A stretch of DNA of 64,000 nucleotides from Symsagittifera roscoffensis (lineage: Eukaryota > Xenacoelomorpha > Acoela > Convolutidae): the NCBI RefSeq assembly GCF_963678635.1, contig NC_087069.1, positions 13,988,660 through 14,052,659 on the forward strand. Reading direction: 5' to 3'. A program made the position numbers and the translations under genes. Each line of letters begins with the position of its first letter. Position 1 is the first letter of the stretch. Below are positions 1-10,880 of the stretch, in pieces. The notes beneath the pieces were generated by a model. It had not been told where the DNA came from. It was given only the letters and a program-made list of their open reading frames with translations, and ran no database searches.

Positions 1-1108
1 ATATAAGAACCGAGCTTATTGAAAGATGTGATGTCCTTGTTGATGATAGCTCGTTTCATAGGGCCAAGAAAGCGGTCCTCCTCCGTCAATTCTGCCAAAA
101 GGTCTGCATCAAAGAGTCCGGGCAACCCCACAATCTCTTTCTTTGAAGAGAAAGGAAGAGGTTTACCTCCATTGACGGTAAGAAGCCCAATTCTTGCGGC
201 AGTGTTGACCTTTCCAGGTTTCGACAGACGACAACGTCTGATCGCCTCCAACAGCTGAGTATGACCATCCTTCCGTGTCGTGGTTCTGGTAGCACTAACA
301 AGGGTTTTGACAGCTCTTTCTCGAGTCCGGTTTCGCTGACGTATCTGATCCAGTGTGAGATTTGGCTCAACTGTCGAGATCTCATGGGCGGACGCGGACT
401 GGGTCGACGGAAGTTTGGAATTGAGTGGAAATGATTCCACGAACGTTTGTAATTCAGCTGTTGGATTGAGTAAAGTCTGTGAGTCAAGTTGATTGAGGGT
501 AGATTTATAGTCAGTAGTAGTAGTCTGGTTAATGCCAGGCGGTTGGTTCATGTCGATAGATTTTAGATTTGCAAATGATGAAAATGGAATGAGATGACTG
601 TTTCGTAGAGATTCAGGTCGGAGACAATGAAATTTGGAAACGCAAACTGGTCTACGAATATCAATTGGCATACCAGTTTCTGACGCCCTCTATCGGTAAA
701 GAATTCAAACAATCTATTTGCATAACACGATTTGATTGGTTGAAACCTTGAGCAAACTTTCCATCGCCCCCTACCGGCGAGTGACGTAATGAATTGGCAA
801 AATCATACTGCGACGAGAATTGAACACCCTCTTGCGATGGCGGACAACTTGTATCCCTCAATTTGGATGAATTGTAAGAATGAATAAAAGTGAGGGCCTG
901 GTGAAAAGCCTCAATAGATTTATCAACAAAGAACTCATCGTATTTAGAGGGCTCAGGACCTGGAAACGTGGGATAACGAGATAGGTAATCTACTATCCCC
1001 AACGTGACCCCGGGAACATGAATGACCAAGAAATCGAACGGTAAAAAGCGATCAGCCCAGCGAGCAAGACGAGATTGATACGACTTTTTATTGTTATTTT
1101 AATTTAAT
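1..1108 (-). pseudogene. Gypsy pol: post-RNase H linker toward integrase (partial)
   Basis: The minus strand reads RWADRFLPFDF (about 1080-1045), then IHVPGVTLGIVDYLSRYPT, the segment that follows RNase H in Gypsy pol. Further on, about 260-1, it reads LTEEDRFLGPMKRAI and stays open to the edge; this acidic, charged stretch precedes the integrase zinc finger in related elements. The frame changes between about 661 and 490. The window ends before any integrase catalytic residue, so the fragment has no independent function. Confidence 0.8.
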
Positions 1109-1540
1109 GCCAAAATGATAGCTTTATGGTCAGTCAACACTTGAAAACGAGTACCCAACAGATAGGTACGAAAATGTTCGCAGGCCCAAACATTTGCCAA
1201 CAATTCCAATTCATTGGTACTATATTTAGCCTCCGCATTATTAAGGAAACGCGAAGCAAAAGCAGCTGGGGCCCAAACTCCCGGTTCGATTTCTTGTTCA
1301 AGGCAAGCTCCTTAGCCATTATGACTAGCGTCACATTTTACCCTTGAGCCTTTTGATGAATCAAAATGATAAAGACTAGGGATTTTCGGGATCATAATGA
1401 TTATGCTTTTAGAAGCATTATTCTGCTCCTCTCCCCACATGAACGACTGTTTGTTACAGGCTTTAAAAGACGCCCGAAAATGAACGGTATGGGTATTCAA
1501 AACGGGTGAGAACCGTTGTAAGTGATTGAACGTTCCCATG
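1100..1540 (-). pseudogene. Gypsy RNase H domain (broken)
   Basis: Two frames together cover the RT thumb/RNase H region. From 1539 the text is MGTFNHLQRFSPVLNTH, then VKCDASHNG near 1320, where the Asp corresponds to the first RNase H acidic residue. After a frame change it continues AFASRFLNNAEAKYSTNELE and VLTDHKAI, the usual end of the Gypsy RNase H; the Glu of NELE and the Asp of LTDHK are present. RNase H degrades the RNA strand during reverse transcription. A stop follows near 1100. Function is lost in this copy. Confidence 0.8.
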
Positions 1541-2259
1541 AATGAGTGTAGTTGTTGTGAGTTCGCGGAGGTTTGAGAAATCGAATTGCCTCGATATTTG
1601 AAAACTTAGGGGAGTACCCATCCTCATTAATGTCATACCCTAACCAAGTTAGTTGGTTAACAGAGAATTCGCACTTACTCAGTTTTAGAGCCCAGCCTTC
1701 CACATCAAGTCTTTTCAACCAGTTCGTTATGTTCCTGTACATCTCTTTTTGTAACTATCAAAATGTCATCGAGATAACAAATGACACCCTCTAGCCCCTG
1801 TAAGGTACAGTCCATTGCCTTCTGGAATTCGGTAGGCATATCGGTTAAACCATAAAACCCGGTCTTGAATCCGCACAAAATTTTAAAGTTACAATGACTA
1901 CTTGGGAGCGATGACAAAGGCAACTGACTGAACGCATACTTCAAATCCAAGGACGTGAACTAAAACTTTCCAGGTACATTTCGACTTATTGTCTGAGCCG
2001 CGGAATCTATAAGTTCATGAATGTTCGGCATCTGATACTTATTCTTCCAGATGTGAGCATTCATTGGTTTAGCATTAGGAGCCAGTTTGATTGAACCATC
2101 CTTTTTTGCAGTTAACACAATAGGCGCTATGAAGAAATCAGTCGTACATTTGTCCAATTTTTCAATATGACCCTGCTTTATCAGAAGTTTTATTTCGCTC
2201 GCTACTCTATCCTGAATATGGATCGGAACCTTGCTTCCTTTAATCTGACGTGGCACCAA
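1497..2259 (-). pseudogene. Gypsy reverse transcriptase (broken)
   Basis: From 2259 the fingers read KVPIHIQDRV, then KQGHIEKLDKCTTDFFIAPI and YQMPNIHELIDSA. A TAG at 1960-1962 interrupts the frame just before LDLKYAFSQLPL (first catalytic Asp). The frame resumes and carries FKTGFYGLTDMP and the active site YLDDILIVT, whose YLDD codons lie at 1765-1776. A frameshift near 1740 precedes LKLSKCEF and LTWLGYDI, which close the palm and begin the thumb. Catalytic residues are intact but the frame is not, so this is a dead copy. Family assignment to Ty3/Gypsy is firm. Confidence 0.92.
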
Positions 2260-2311
2260 AAGGAATTTAAAGTTAGTATAAACTTTATGATGTTTAGATC
2301 GATCTAAACGA

Positions 2312-2740
2312 TTAAAGACATGTGCGTATTTTTTCGCAAAAAAAAGAACTCCAGTAACCTGAAATCGGATCCGGGGAAATATTCTCCAACAATTGAACGG
2401 TTTCAGCTTCTAACTGGGTAGTAACGACACCTAGTTGATCTTGCAGATCCAAGCCTAGAAGGTTACGAGTTCTGTTTTCCGAAATGAGGAAATGAGCATG
2501 ATCCACTTTCCAACCGCTAGAGGAAATCGGGATTTGAATCGACCCGAGTAGACGAATGGGTTTCTTGTTGTAGTCAACCTACAAAGTATCTATAGGATAT
2601 CGTGTGATATCCCGAAACGCAATTGACGGATTTCGTTGGAGAAGTAAATCACAGGTACGTTTATTCAGGAACGAAACTGGGCTTCCTGTGTCAACAGTTA
2701 AATAAAAAAACTATGACCTGAACGCAACTGAATACTGAGG
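2312..2740 (-). pseudogene. Gypsy aspartic protease (broken)
   Basis: The minus strand reads LTVDTGSPVSFLN, with the catalytic DTG at 2692-2684, the retropepsin active-site motif. About 60 codons on, NLLGLDLQDQLG matches the C-terminal strand of retropepsins, where an (I/L)LG motif packs behind the active site. Stops fall in between (for example near 2580), so the domain is not continuous. The protease normally cuts Gag-Pol; it sits between the zinc knuckles and the RT as expected. Confidence 0.75.
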
Positions 2741-3368
2741 CTCCTGGATTTCTCTCCGCTTGACTTGACGGTTTCGATACTATTTATCCTGACAGCGGAT
2801 TCCAATTGTAAAACCCCATATTCTGGTTCACTGTCATGCTCAACATCTATGAAATTACAATCCATAGAGGGACTTGAAGCTTCCTCATTTTCCTGAACCA
2901 CATTTACTCGACGTTTCGACGAGTTGCAGCACTTTGCGAAATGACCACGTTTCCGACAAAGGTTACATGTATTTTCTCGAGCTGGACAAGACTTTCGGTG
3001 ATCCGGACTAAATGGATTACCACAGAAGTCACATGACTTATTCCCTTGATTGCTTTGTGAGTTTTGTCGATTATGTTGATTTTGAGGATAATTCCATTTT
3101 CCTTTTACACTAATTTAAGATGAATCAGTTGCTTTGAACTCAGTCAGTCCTCTATTTTTTTCGCATTTTTACAGATATCACCCTTCAATACGCAAATTCT
3201 CGCCGGTTGGTAAAAAGTTTCCCGAAGAAACTTACCGTCCGGTGCTAATCTGGACTGATAACTGAAAACTGCACGCTGGTTGGCAGAAAATGCATCATAT
3301 ACGCCGAATAGATGACATATGCGCCACAAAAACTCATGTGTCGTAAACGTTAACACGCCAAGCGTCAC
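2740..3368 (-). pseudogene. Gypsy Gag C-terminal part with two zinc knuckles
   Basis: Codons at about 3040-2915 (minus) give two CCHC-type knuckles: CDFCGNPFSPDHRKSC (spacing C-2-C-7-H-3-C) and CNLCRKRGHFAKCC (C-2-C-4-H-4-C), followed by the basic SSKRRVNVV and an acidic linker toward the protease. Upstream, 3368-3144 encodes 74 residues (HEFLWRICHLFGVYDAF...) that would be capsid sequence. Double knuckles of this spacing are usual in invertebrate Gypsy elements and bind genomic RNA during packaging. A frame change near 3120 separates the two parts. Confidence 0.75.
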
Positions 3369-3379
3369 CCACTCTGTAG

Positions 3380-4190
3380 CTCGGCAAATGAACTACTATA
3401 CTAATGTTCCTCCCCTGAAAATATTCTATATTCAAGTCAAACGGAGTTTTTTCATATCCCTTTTGAAAAACTTTTTAATTGTTTTGTTGCCAACAACTTA
3501 TGATCTGTTATTGCCGTAAAAGAAGATAGAATTTCTGAAATGGTTGGTCACTAGCTAGCTTTTTCAAATCGTTTTTGAACACTTTTTCTTCGCCATTTTC
3601 AAAAAGCCGAGGTGCAGAGGAGACTGGTCACCGTCGTTGGCGTTAAGCTGCTCAAGAACCATCACCAGGCTGTTATGGTTTGCATCACATACAATAAAGA
3701 TGTCCTTCTGTACGTCAAAATATCAAAATAGCAAACCAACAATATCTGCGATTTGCTTATTAAGGGTCTCAAACGGTAACTGGTCTTTGTTTATTCATGC
3801 GAAGTCATTTTTTTTACTTAGCTACGGGCGTAGTTCAACCAAAATTCGGCTAACTCTGACAAATGTTTATGTAGACAAGGAATAGATCTCATGAACGTTT
3901 TCGCTGCGACAGCGACTTCGGGCAAATTAGTTTTATACTCGAACCACTTATCCTAACGCGAGATGTCACGCCCGAGTTTGTAACATGGTGGCTTAATCTT
4001 TTCCAGTCTTTTTTGCAGAAAAATGCATTTTACCCAATTCATAGACGTTCATTTTTCGAGTTACTCAGAGCTTTTTTCACCGTGTGAATATTTACAATTG
4101 TCGAACCTTTTAATATAACTAAATTATCATCTATGAACGACGAAGCGGTTGGAATTCAGTTTTTATCGAAATTGTACTTCGTTCAAGTTC
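3380..4190. other. Junction between two Gypsy relics; no clear gene
   Basis: A weakly coding stretch. On the minus strand near 3660-3590 there is an open segment with MAKKKCSK that could be the Gag N-terminus of the first relic, but it is not continuous. The rest is AT-rich and has stops in all frames. No LTR with TG...CA ends could be recognised. Confidence 0.35.
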
Positions 4191-4199
4191 GGTACCCAC

Positions 4200-4760
4200 C
4201 CTTGTAAGACCGCCTATATATACATGACGAATTTTGCGATTGAAATTTGTTTTTATGAACCTGCTCGTTCAGCTCTCTTCCAACGTTAGCTTCACCGACC
4301 CGTCTGTCTTGACCGTTCTGACGAACGGCGACTCGGATTGTTTATCCAAACTTTCGTCCAATTCTTTGATGTGGCCTTTTTTGAACTAATTTATTGATTT
4401 CCTTTTCCACCTTATCTTGGAGAGTTATCGGTACTCGCCTACTTCTTGTTGCTTTGGAGTGAGCCTTTGAAAAACTCTGCCTGAACTTTGTAATTACGTC
4501 TTTGTCACATACTGTGGAATAAGTTATTGAACTGCCTACTGATTTTTCAAGCCAGTCTACCAGGGGTGCTCCTCCCTGCTTGCCAATCTCCGGTTGCCAC
4601 TGGATATTCATCACTTTCTCCTTCCGAGATGCTTGGATCTTCTTGAGCCCCAGAACTGACCTCAGATCCCGCCTAATGGTTGATGGTCGATATCTCTCGA
4701 TTACATTGATGATTGCATTCGTTGTCCAACCATTGGAATGCAAATTTGCCCTCATCTTCG
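4200..4760 (-). pseudogene. Second Gypsy relic: protease end and RT fingers
   Basis: From 4755 the minus strand carries RRDLRSVLGLK, the end of a Gypsy protease, followed by a linker and then RRVPITLQDKVEKEINKLVQ, the start of the reverse transcriptase fingers. After a frame change it continues KGHIKELDESL and TDGSVKLTL, then EQVHKNKFQSQNS near 4215. The catalytic palm is missing: the sequence ends at the junction with the first relic. It is a different Gypsy lineage from the copy at 1-3380, judging by the diverged fingers. Confidence 0.75.
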
Positions 4761-5025
4761 CATCAGCTTCATCGGAATGATCCCATAATCCCTGAAGTGG
4801 TCCTCATCTGGTCTTGTCGTATTTAATCTGACTCCCTGTACCCCCAACGTTTAATTTCCAAAATAATTACTGGCGAGCCGCTATCTATTCATCCTTGGGT
4901 GGTCTTTCCTTTAATTTTCACCACTATTTTCGCTCCACCTAGTCTTGACTTTTTCTCCTTTTCTTTCGAATGTACATCACCTTATAATCGTTCGAGCTAT
5001 CCGAGTCCAATCCGTGGGGTTCCTC

Positions 5026-5333
5026 CTAAAGGTAGTTCACGCATCCAACGGAATTCTCATGCTGCTGGGAGTCCTTGAATGTTGCCACCTTCGGCATTGT
5101 CCCGTGAAAGAGACACACCTGGCCTCTGCGTTCGAATTTTCCTGCCCGACACGAGCGTTCGTAATGCCCACTTTTCTTACAAAATTGCACGTCGCAAACC
5201 TTGCTGAACACTTACCGTGCTCAGAGTTGAAATATTTCTGGTCCCAACTGACCCGTTCAGCTGAAAAAATCCCTGCGACCCATTCAGCTGAAAAAGTTAC
5301 TGCGGCCCCGCTGGATTGATTGGCATTATCCAT
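5026..5333 (-). pseudogene. Second Gypsy relic: Gag zinc knuckle region
   Basis: One minus frame reads DNANQSSGAAVTFSAEW from about 5333 and another reads CDVQFCKKSGHYERSC at about 5200-5150, a knuckle with irregular C-4-C-4-H-4-C spacing. It lies upstream of the protease/RT fragment at 4200-4760 in the correct order. The serine/asparagine-rich linker before it is also seen, diverged, in the tandem gag-like units to the right, which ties those units to Gag. Confidence 0.6.
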
Positions 5334-6082
5334 CGAACCGGTTCTGCCCTAATTTTTAATGCCCTCATCGTGGTGTAGCTAGGCAACTGCCGGTATTTTG
5401 TAACTCTTCGCAAATTTGTGTGCTCGGTCGTTTGAGAAGGTAATGCGGTAAACATTGTCCAGAATTTTAGTCGATCTGCAGAGCACCGTTTATGAGACCG
5501 TTTTAGAAATGCTAATTTTGAACACGTCACGCAATAATTGCTACTTCAGGCTTCTCAAATTGTATTGCGCCGCCAATCCAAAAAGCACCGAGTGAAACCT
5601 TTCTAGCGTCTCCCATTCTCGTTGCTTCCTTGAAATCAGCTTATACTTTTCGGAGGTTTCATATCATTCCTTTTTAATTAAGTTCTCAAACGCGTTCAGC
5701 ACCTTGGATAATTTGTTGTCGTAAGATATCCAAATGTGGCACCCAAATTTTAGTTTTTTATTGTCCACTTTTGTCCAGACAAAGATATAGAAAAAAATTT
5801 TCAGCCTCCCCTCAGTTTTTTCAAGTATCTCGGCAAGTAACGTCGTAGTTTCCGTCGCTGCGAGTACTTGGAAAGTAAAATGAGGTAGTGTTGAATCCAG
5901 GTTTTGGGATCACTCCCCAGGTGAATCGAAAAACCAGTGCTCTCACAGCATCAGTGCCTCCGTGAATACACTCGGTCAAAATACAGTAATTCCCAATTCA
6001 TTTTCTCCGGTTCCGGCGTCGTGTCCTAATTGATGCGACATGACTTTGAACGTGTAAAACTTGTCCACAACTATATTCTGTA
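5297..6082 (-). repeat. Gag-like unit 1 (most diverged copy)
   Basis: This stretch aligns, with many differences, to the units at 7385-8471 and 8472-9541. On the minus strand it reads YTFKVMSHQLGHDAGTGEN near 6050-5995, against YTLKVTMHQAGHGAGTGEN in the other units. Conservation is better at protein than at DNA level in this frame, which supports an origin from coding Gag capsid. Several stops are present. Confidence 0.6.
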
Positions 6083-6340
6083 AACCATCGAAAAAAGTAT
6101 TTTAGCATTCAAACACTCTGAGAGGCAAAATGACAGGATTTCGCATCCAATGACAGCGAGGTGACAGACAACACCAAGGGCGAAAAAAAATAACGCGGAA
6201 AACTTGAACTCAAACTAACTGACTTACAAAAATACACTCACTGATCTGGTTTCTATCTGGTATCTGGTTTTTAGCATCAATGATGTTCATTCGCGTCACC
6301 TGGCAGAATTGGAAACAATTCATTCTTACAAAGTAGTTCA
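6083..6340. repeat. Direct repeat, left copy (pair with 6630-6880)
   Basis: About 255 bases are repeated with few changes 547 bases to the right. The segment starts near AACCATCRAAAAAAGTA and ends in CATTCTTACAAAGT. It belongs to the spacer of the gag-like units. Together the two copies flank the repeat at 6341-6629. Confidence 0.75.
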
Positions 6341-6629
6341 CGCATCCATGAGATGTTTGCACAAAATAATTTTTGGTTTCGAAAGTTTAAGTGAAGGTTA
6401 AAATGTCGCAAAATGTCGCACAGAAAAGTTTGATTCGAAACTACTTGAACCTCGCGTGTTGTCCTTTATTTTTAAATGAGTTACTGGAAGCCTACATTAC
6501 GCTTAACCAATAGCGGGCTGAGGGGGTGGTTGTTGGGTTGACCCCTTTTTTCTCTTTTTTTGAGCCCAGTTTTTTTACCACTTTTTGCGAGAACCAAGTC
6601 CAATTTTTTTTCAAAAGCGCTTTTTTAAA
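6341..6629. repeat. 300-bp repeat, copy 1 (copy 2 at 9805-10120)
   Basis: Starts near TGTTTGCACAAAATA and contains CTCGCGTGTTGTCCTTTA and GGTTGTTGGGTTGACCCC; the same series recurs at 9805-10120. It could be an LTR or untranslated part of the neighbouring Gypsy copies, but I see no TG...CA ends or target duplication, so its nature is open. Confidence 0.65.
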
Positions 6630-6880
6630 AACCATCAAAAAAGTATTTTAGCATTCAAACACACTGAGAGGCAAAATGGCAGGATTTCGCATCCACTGAC
6701 AGCGAGGTGACAGACAACACCAAGGGCGAAAAAAGTAACGCGGAAAGCTTGAACTCAAACTAATGACTTACAAAAATACACTCACTGATCTGGTTTCTAT
6801 CTGGTATCTGGTTTTAAGCATCAATGATGTTCATTCGCGTCACCTGGCAAAATTAGAAACAATTCATTCTTACAAAGTTA
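6630..6880. repeat. Direct repeat, right copy (pair with 6083-6340)
   Basis: Near-identical to 6083-6340. The duplication around the 300-bp repeat suggests unequal exchange or insertion with a long duplication, not ordinary transposition. Confidence 0.75.
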
Positions 6881-7384
6881 CTCAAAATTTTATCTAGATT
6901 CAAAATCACTCAAATAGATTGTAAACCGCTCAAAAGCCGCAATAAGGAAAACAGGATACTGAAAAAAAATTTTCTAAAATCAATCGCTAAAATTGCTCAA
7001 ACCGATCAAAATTTCCAAAATTCTCGCAGGGGGCTCAAATACTGACCATGAGCCAAATCTCAATCCGGTTATTTCTGTTTTGATTGAGACAGAAGCCGGT
7101 AAATTTGCATTAGTAGCACGCATGGCTTTCACTTTTCTTTTGATCACATCCGTTGCGGACTTTTTGCCTCGATCTGCAAGGTCTTGAATTAAAAAACTTT
7201 GCTCCTTTTGGTCTGAAATAACCATGTTTTGGTCGTGACAGTCTGATCTAAAAACCACTTCAGTCCAAAGCGCAAAGCTTGATCATTACAGTCTGTGTTG
7301 AACCACTGGAAAAAAATTTTCAGCTATCTTCATCCTTCAAGACAGCTACCTTTGGACAAACTACGATAAAACTGATACGCACTA
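6881..7384. repeat. Spacer of the gag-like array, related to 9480-9830
   Basis: Shares with 9480-9830 an ordered series: GCTCAAAC.G.TCAAA, a CTCAA.CCGG.TA/TTTCTGTTTTG block and a run of weak matches after it. Diverged but colinear. No intact ORF; the ORFs of 64 and 92 codons here overlap on opposite strands and look like chance. Confidence 0.5.
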
Positions 7385-8471
7385 TCCAATACACTCTGTA
7401 GTGAAACAGTTTTGGTCGCAGTTTAAATTCCTTCTGTCCTGTCCGACGCGCACGTTCACCTGAAAAAGTCTGCCTCCCCGTTGGAACAATTGGTGTTATC
7501 CGCCGATCTGGCTCCGCTTTGATTGGTAATGTCCTCGCCGGTGATGTAGCTACGCCAATGCCCGTTAATTGTAACTGTCCGCATTTTTGTCTCCTCGCAT
7601 GTACGATAAGGCAATGCTTTATACTTTGTCTGGCGTTCAGTACCCTCAGATACCTTTTCGATGCTAGTTTCAAATGTGGCAGCCAATTCTTCAGTTCATA
7701 TTTCCTTGATCGCCCAGACAAAGATATATATTTGAGATTCACGTTGTTTGCTTTAAAAAAGAAACTCTATCTGTAACGCCGTAAATTTCGTCGCTGCTAG
7801 TACTTTGGCGAAAATTGAGGTTCGAGTTGAATCATGTTTTGTGGGCACTCCCAAGGTGATAGGAGATATCAAGTGCTCGCACATGATTGGGTTCCCCTTG
7901 CACCCACTTGGCCAAAATGCCGTAATAGCCATGCAATTTTCTCCGGTTCCCGCGCCGTGTCCTGCTTGATGCATCGTGACTTTCAAAGTGTAATAAGATG
8001 TCCCCAACTATAATCTGTATATCTTTCAAAACAACTATTTTAGCACTCGAACACCCGAAATGGTACAACGGGAGGTAATTTATCAACTGACACCGAAGTG
8101 AATGACAGCTCCAAGGCCGACAAACAAAAACAACTGAAAAAACTCTAACTCAAGTTAACAGATTTTCCAAAATTTTCACAGATGATCTGGTTTCTATCTG
8201 GCATCTGTATTCTTTTCACGATGATGTTCATCCGCCTCATCTGTCAAATTTAAACACTTCAGTATTAGGAAATTTTTTTTCTAGATCAAAAGTTGCTCGA
8301 ATTCTGCTCGAGAAACCATTCAAAAGCCGCAATACTAAATGAACGGCTTCAGAGCGGTTTTTCAAACAAAATTTGATCAGCTTGAAAAATTGTCCTCAAC
8401 ATAACCGCTCAAACTGGTCAAATTATGCCGAAAGCAACGCAAAGCGCTCAAATGTCGGTTTTACGATCTGT
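7385..8471 (-). repeat. Gag-like unit 2 (1087-bp tandem unit)
   Basis: Begins at CAATACRCTCTGTAGTGAAAC and repeats with a constant 1087-base offset as 8472-9541. On the minus strand it holds open stretches of 76-140 codons, including TFETSIEKVSEGTERQTKY and SADNTNCSNGEADFF, which correspond to the linker before the zinc knuckle of the Gypsy relic at 5026-5333. I therefore read it as an amplified piece of Gag; domain identity of the capsid part is inference. Confidence 0.7.
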
Positions 8472-9541
8472 TTCAATACGCTCTGTAGTGAAACATTTTT
8501 GGTCGCAGTTTAAATTCCTTCTGTCCTGTCCGCCGCGCACGTTCACCTGAAAAAGTCTGCCTCCCCGTTGGAACAATTGGTGTTATCCGCCGATCTGGCT
8601 CCGCTTCGATTGGTAATGTCCTCGCCGGCGATGTAGCTACGCCAATGCCCGTCAATTGTAACTGTCCGCATTTTTGTCTCCTCGCATGTACGATAAGGCA
8701 ATGCTTTATACTTTGTCTGGCGTTCAGTACCCTCAGATACCTTTTCGATGCTAGTTTCAAATGTGGCAGCCAATTCTTCAGTTCATATTTCCTTGATCGC
8801 CCAGACAAAGATATATATTTGAGATTCACGTTGTTTGCTTTAAAAAAGAAACACTATCTGTAACGCCGTAAATTTCGTCGCTGCTAGTACTTTGGCGAAA
8901 ATTGAGGTTCGAGTTGAATCATGTTTTGTGGGCACTCCCAAGGTGATAGGAGATATCAAGTGCTCGCACATGATTGGGTTCCCCTTGCACCCACTTGGCC
9001 AAAATGCCGTAATAGCCATGCAATTTTCTCCGGTTCCCGCGCCGTGTCCTGCTTGATGCATCGTGACTTTCAAAGTGTAATAAGATGTCCCCAACTATAA
9101 TCTGTATATCTTTCAAAACATTTATTTTAGCACTCGAACACCCGAAATGGCACAACGGGAGGTAATTTATCAACTGACATCGAAGTGAATGACAGCTCCA
9201 AGGCCGACAAACAAAAACAACTGAAAAAACTCAAACTCAAATTAACAGATTTTCCAAAATTTTCACAGATGATCTGGTTTCTATCTGGCATCTGTATTCT
9301 TTTCACGATGATGTTCATCGGCCTCATCTGTCAAATTTAAACACTTCAGTATTAGGAAAAAAAATTTCTAGATCCAAAAATTGCTCGAATTCTGCTCGAG
9401 AAACCATTCAAAAGCCGCAATACTAAATGAAGGGCTTCAGGGCGGTTTTTCAATCAAGATTTGATCAGCTTGAAAGATTTGATCAGTTTTCATAACCGCT
9501 CAAACTGGTCAAATAATGCCGAAAGCAGCGCAAAGCGCTCA
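8472..9541 (-). repeat. Gag-like unit 3 (1087-bp tandem unit)
   Basis: Second copy of the 1087-base unit, differing from unit 2 at scattered single bases (a few per cent by eye). The same minus-strand open segments are kept in both copies (84 and 76 codons). Such closeness means this duplication is younger than the split from unit 1. It ends where the AACTCTCGAT... text replaces the start of a next unit. Confidence 0.75.
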
Positions 9542-9804
9542 ACTCTCGATTTTGAGCTGAATGTCAACCCGGGTAATTCTGTTTTGGTTGCGACAGACGC
9601 TATTATTTTTGAATGAGTAGAACTGATCGCTTTTGATTTTTCAATGGTCGCACATGTTGCGGACATATTGTCTTGGTCCGCAAGGTGTAGAAATAAAAAA
9701 ATTATTTCCTCCGGTCCGAAACAACCCAGCTTGACAAAAAAATATTCAGCTAGCAAGATAGCTATTTTTTGACCAGCTAGGCCGAAATTCATACGCGCTG
9801 TCTG

Positions 9805-10120
9805 ATGAGCTGTTTGCACAAAATAGTTTTTAGTTTCGAAGGTTTAAGTGGTGGTTGAAATTTCGCAAATTTTCGCACAGAAAAGTTAAATTCGAAACTA
9901 CTTTAACCTCGCGTGTTGTCCTTTAGTTTTAAATTAGTTACTGGAAGCTTACATGAAGCTTAATCAATAGCTGGCTGAGGGGTTGGTTGTTGGGTTGACC
10001 CCTTTTTTCTCACTTCTTAAGCACAGTTTTTTTACCAGAGGGTTCCCCCAATGGTTATTTTTTACCAAATACTTTTTGCGAGAACCAAGTCCAATTTTTT
10101 CCAAAGCGCTTTCGGCGCCC
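9805..10120. repeat. 300-bp repeat, copy 2
   Basis: Matches 6341-6629 in order, with a small insertion (CAGAGGGTTCCCCC) near 10038. It marks the right edge of the Gypsy-derived cluster. Followed by GCGCCCAATCAA-type sequence and AT-rich DNA to about 10440. Confidence 0.65.
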
Positions 10121-10880
10121 AATCAAATTACTCTGCATCCAATTAAGAGGCATGTTTTTTGACAGATACTTGTCAAGTCGGAAACCTGAAAAGCCCTTTT
10201 TTTCAAACCTCAAATTCTCACCTCAAAGTGAGGCTTCAAACTTTGAACGCATTTTCGCACCTCAATTTGAGAAGTTGAATGTTTTTTACTTTCACACCTA
10301 ATTGTTTCGCACCTTTAATTGTGGCGTCTGATAACAACAGTCAAAAAAAATGTGAAAGCAACCCAAATTTTATTAAACATCACATCATTCAAAATCTTGC
10401 TACAATCCATCCTCAAAATATAATTTGTTGATATCGATCCCAGAATGTCAAACCGACCATCAAAATCCAGCTTCTTGTCCAAACCTCAGAAAACAATGCG
10501 AACATTCTGCCAGAAAAAAAAACAAATGTTCCCTTTCCGGAACCTGACCTTCCTACAGAGCAGAAGGGCCCTTTCTGTCCAATTTCTATTCTGCCTGTTT
10601 AACTGGGATCATCTGAAGCCATTCTCGAGCCAGGACGTCAATCTTCTAGAAGCACGGGTTGTGCCTACGTTAAGCTTTCTCTTCTGCTGGCTTCCAGGGC
10701 TTCAATCTGTGACGTCACCCTTTCTTTGCTCGATTCAGTGAGCAGCACCACCCCCATCACCGTCGATAATGAATTACATCGAAGTGGGTCGCTTCCGCTT
10801 GAAAGACATTACTTACTGAGAGATTAGAGGAAATCTGCCATTGGCCAGGTGACAATGCTGCTTCGGATTGCAATTTTTAC
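10121..10880. other. No assignable gene
   Basis: Contains a plus-strand ORF of 98 codons at 10445-10741 that has no recognisable motif. Base composition is more balanced than in the surroundings, so this may be the 5' part of the hAT transposase relic that follows, but the similarity cannot be shown by eye. The segment 10190-10300 has imperfect short palindromes (CCTCA...TGAGG). Confidence 0.3.

Larger units (their letters stand above)
1..3380 (-). mobile_element. Degenerate Ty3/Gypsy retrotransposon, cut by the window edge
   Basis: Reading down the minus strand from about 3370 to 1, the order is gag nucleocapsid, protease, reverse transcriptase, RNase H and the linker toward integrase, which is the Ty3/Gypsy order. 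Each domain can be recognised, but the reading frame is broken by an in-frame stop at 1960-1962, frameshifts near 1740 and 1540, and a stop between RNase H and the linker near 1100. The integrase would lie to the left of base 1. No LTR was identified at the right side, where the DNA runs into a second relic. It is an inactive copy. Confidence 0.9.

Noticed and set aside
1126-1347. Plus-strand ORFs of 66-85 codons across the Gypsy relics
   Set aside because: They overlap recognisable RNase H, RT or Gag text on the minus strand and have no motifs of their own.
4200-4320. Gypsy LTR with TATA box (CTATATATACATG)
   Set aside because: The same bases read on the minus strand as RT fingers (TDGSVKLTL, VHKNKFQ), so they are coding debris.
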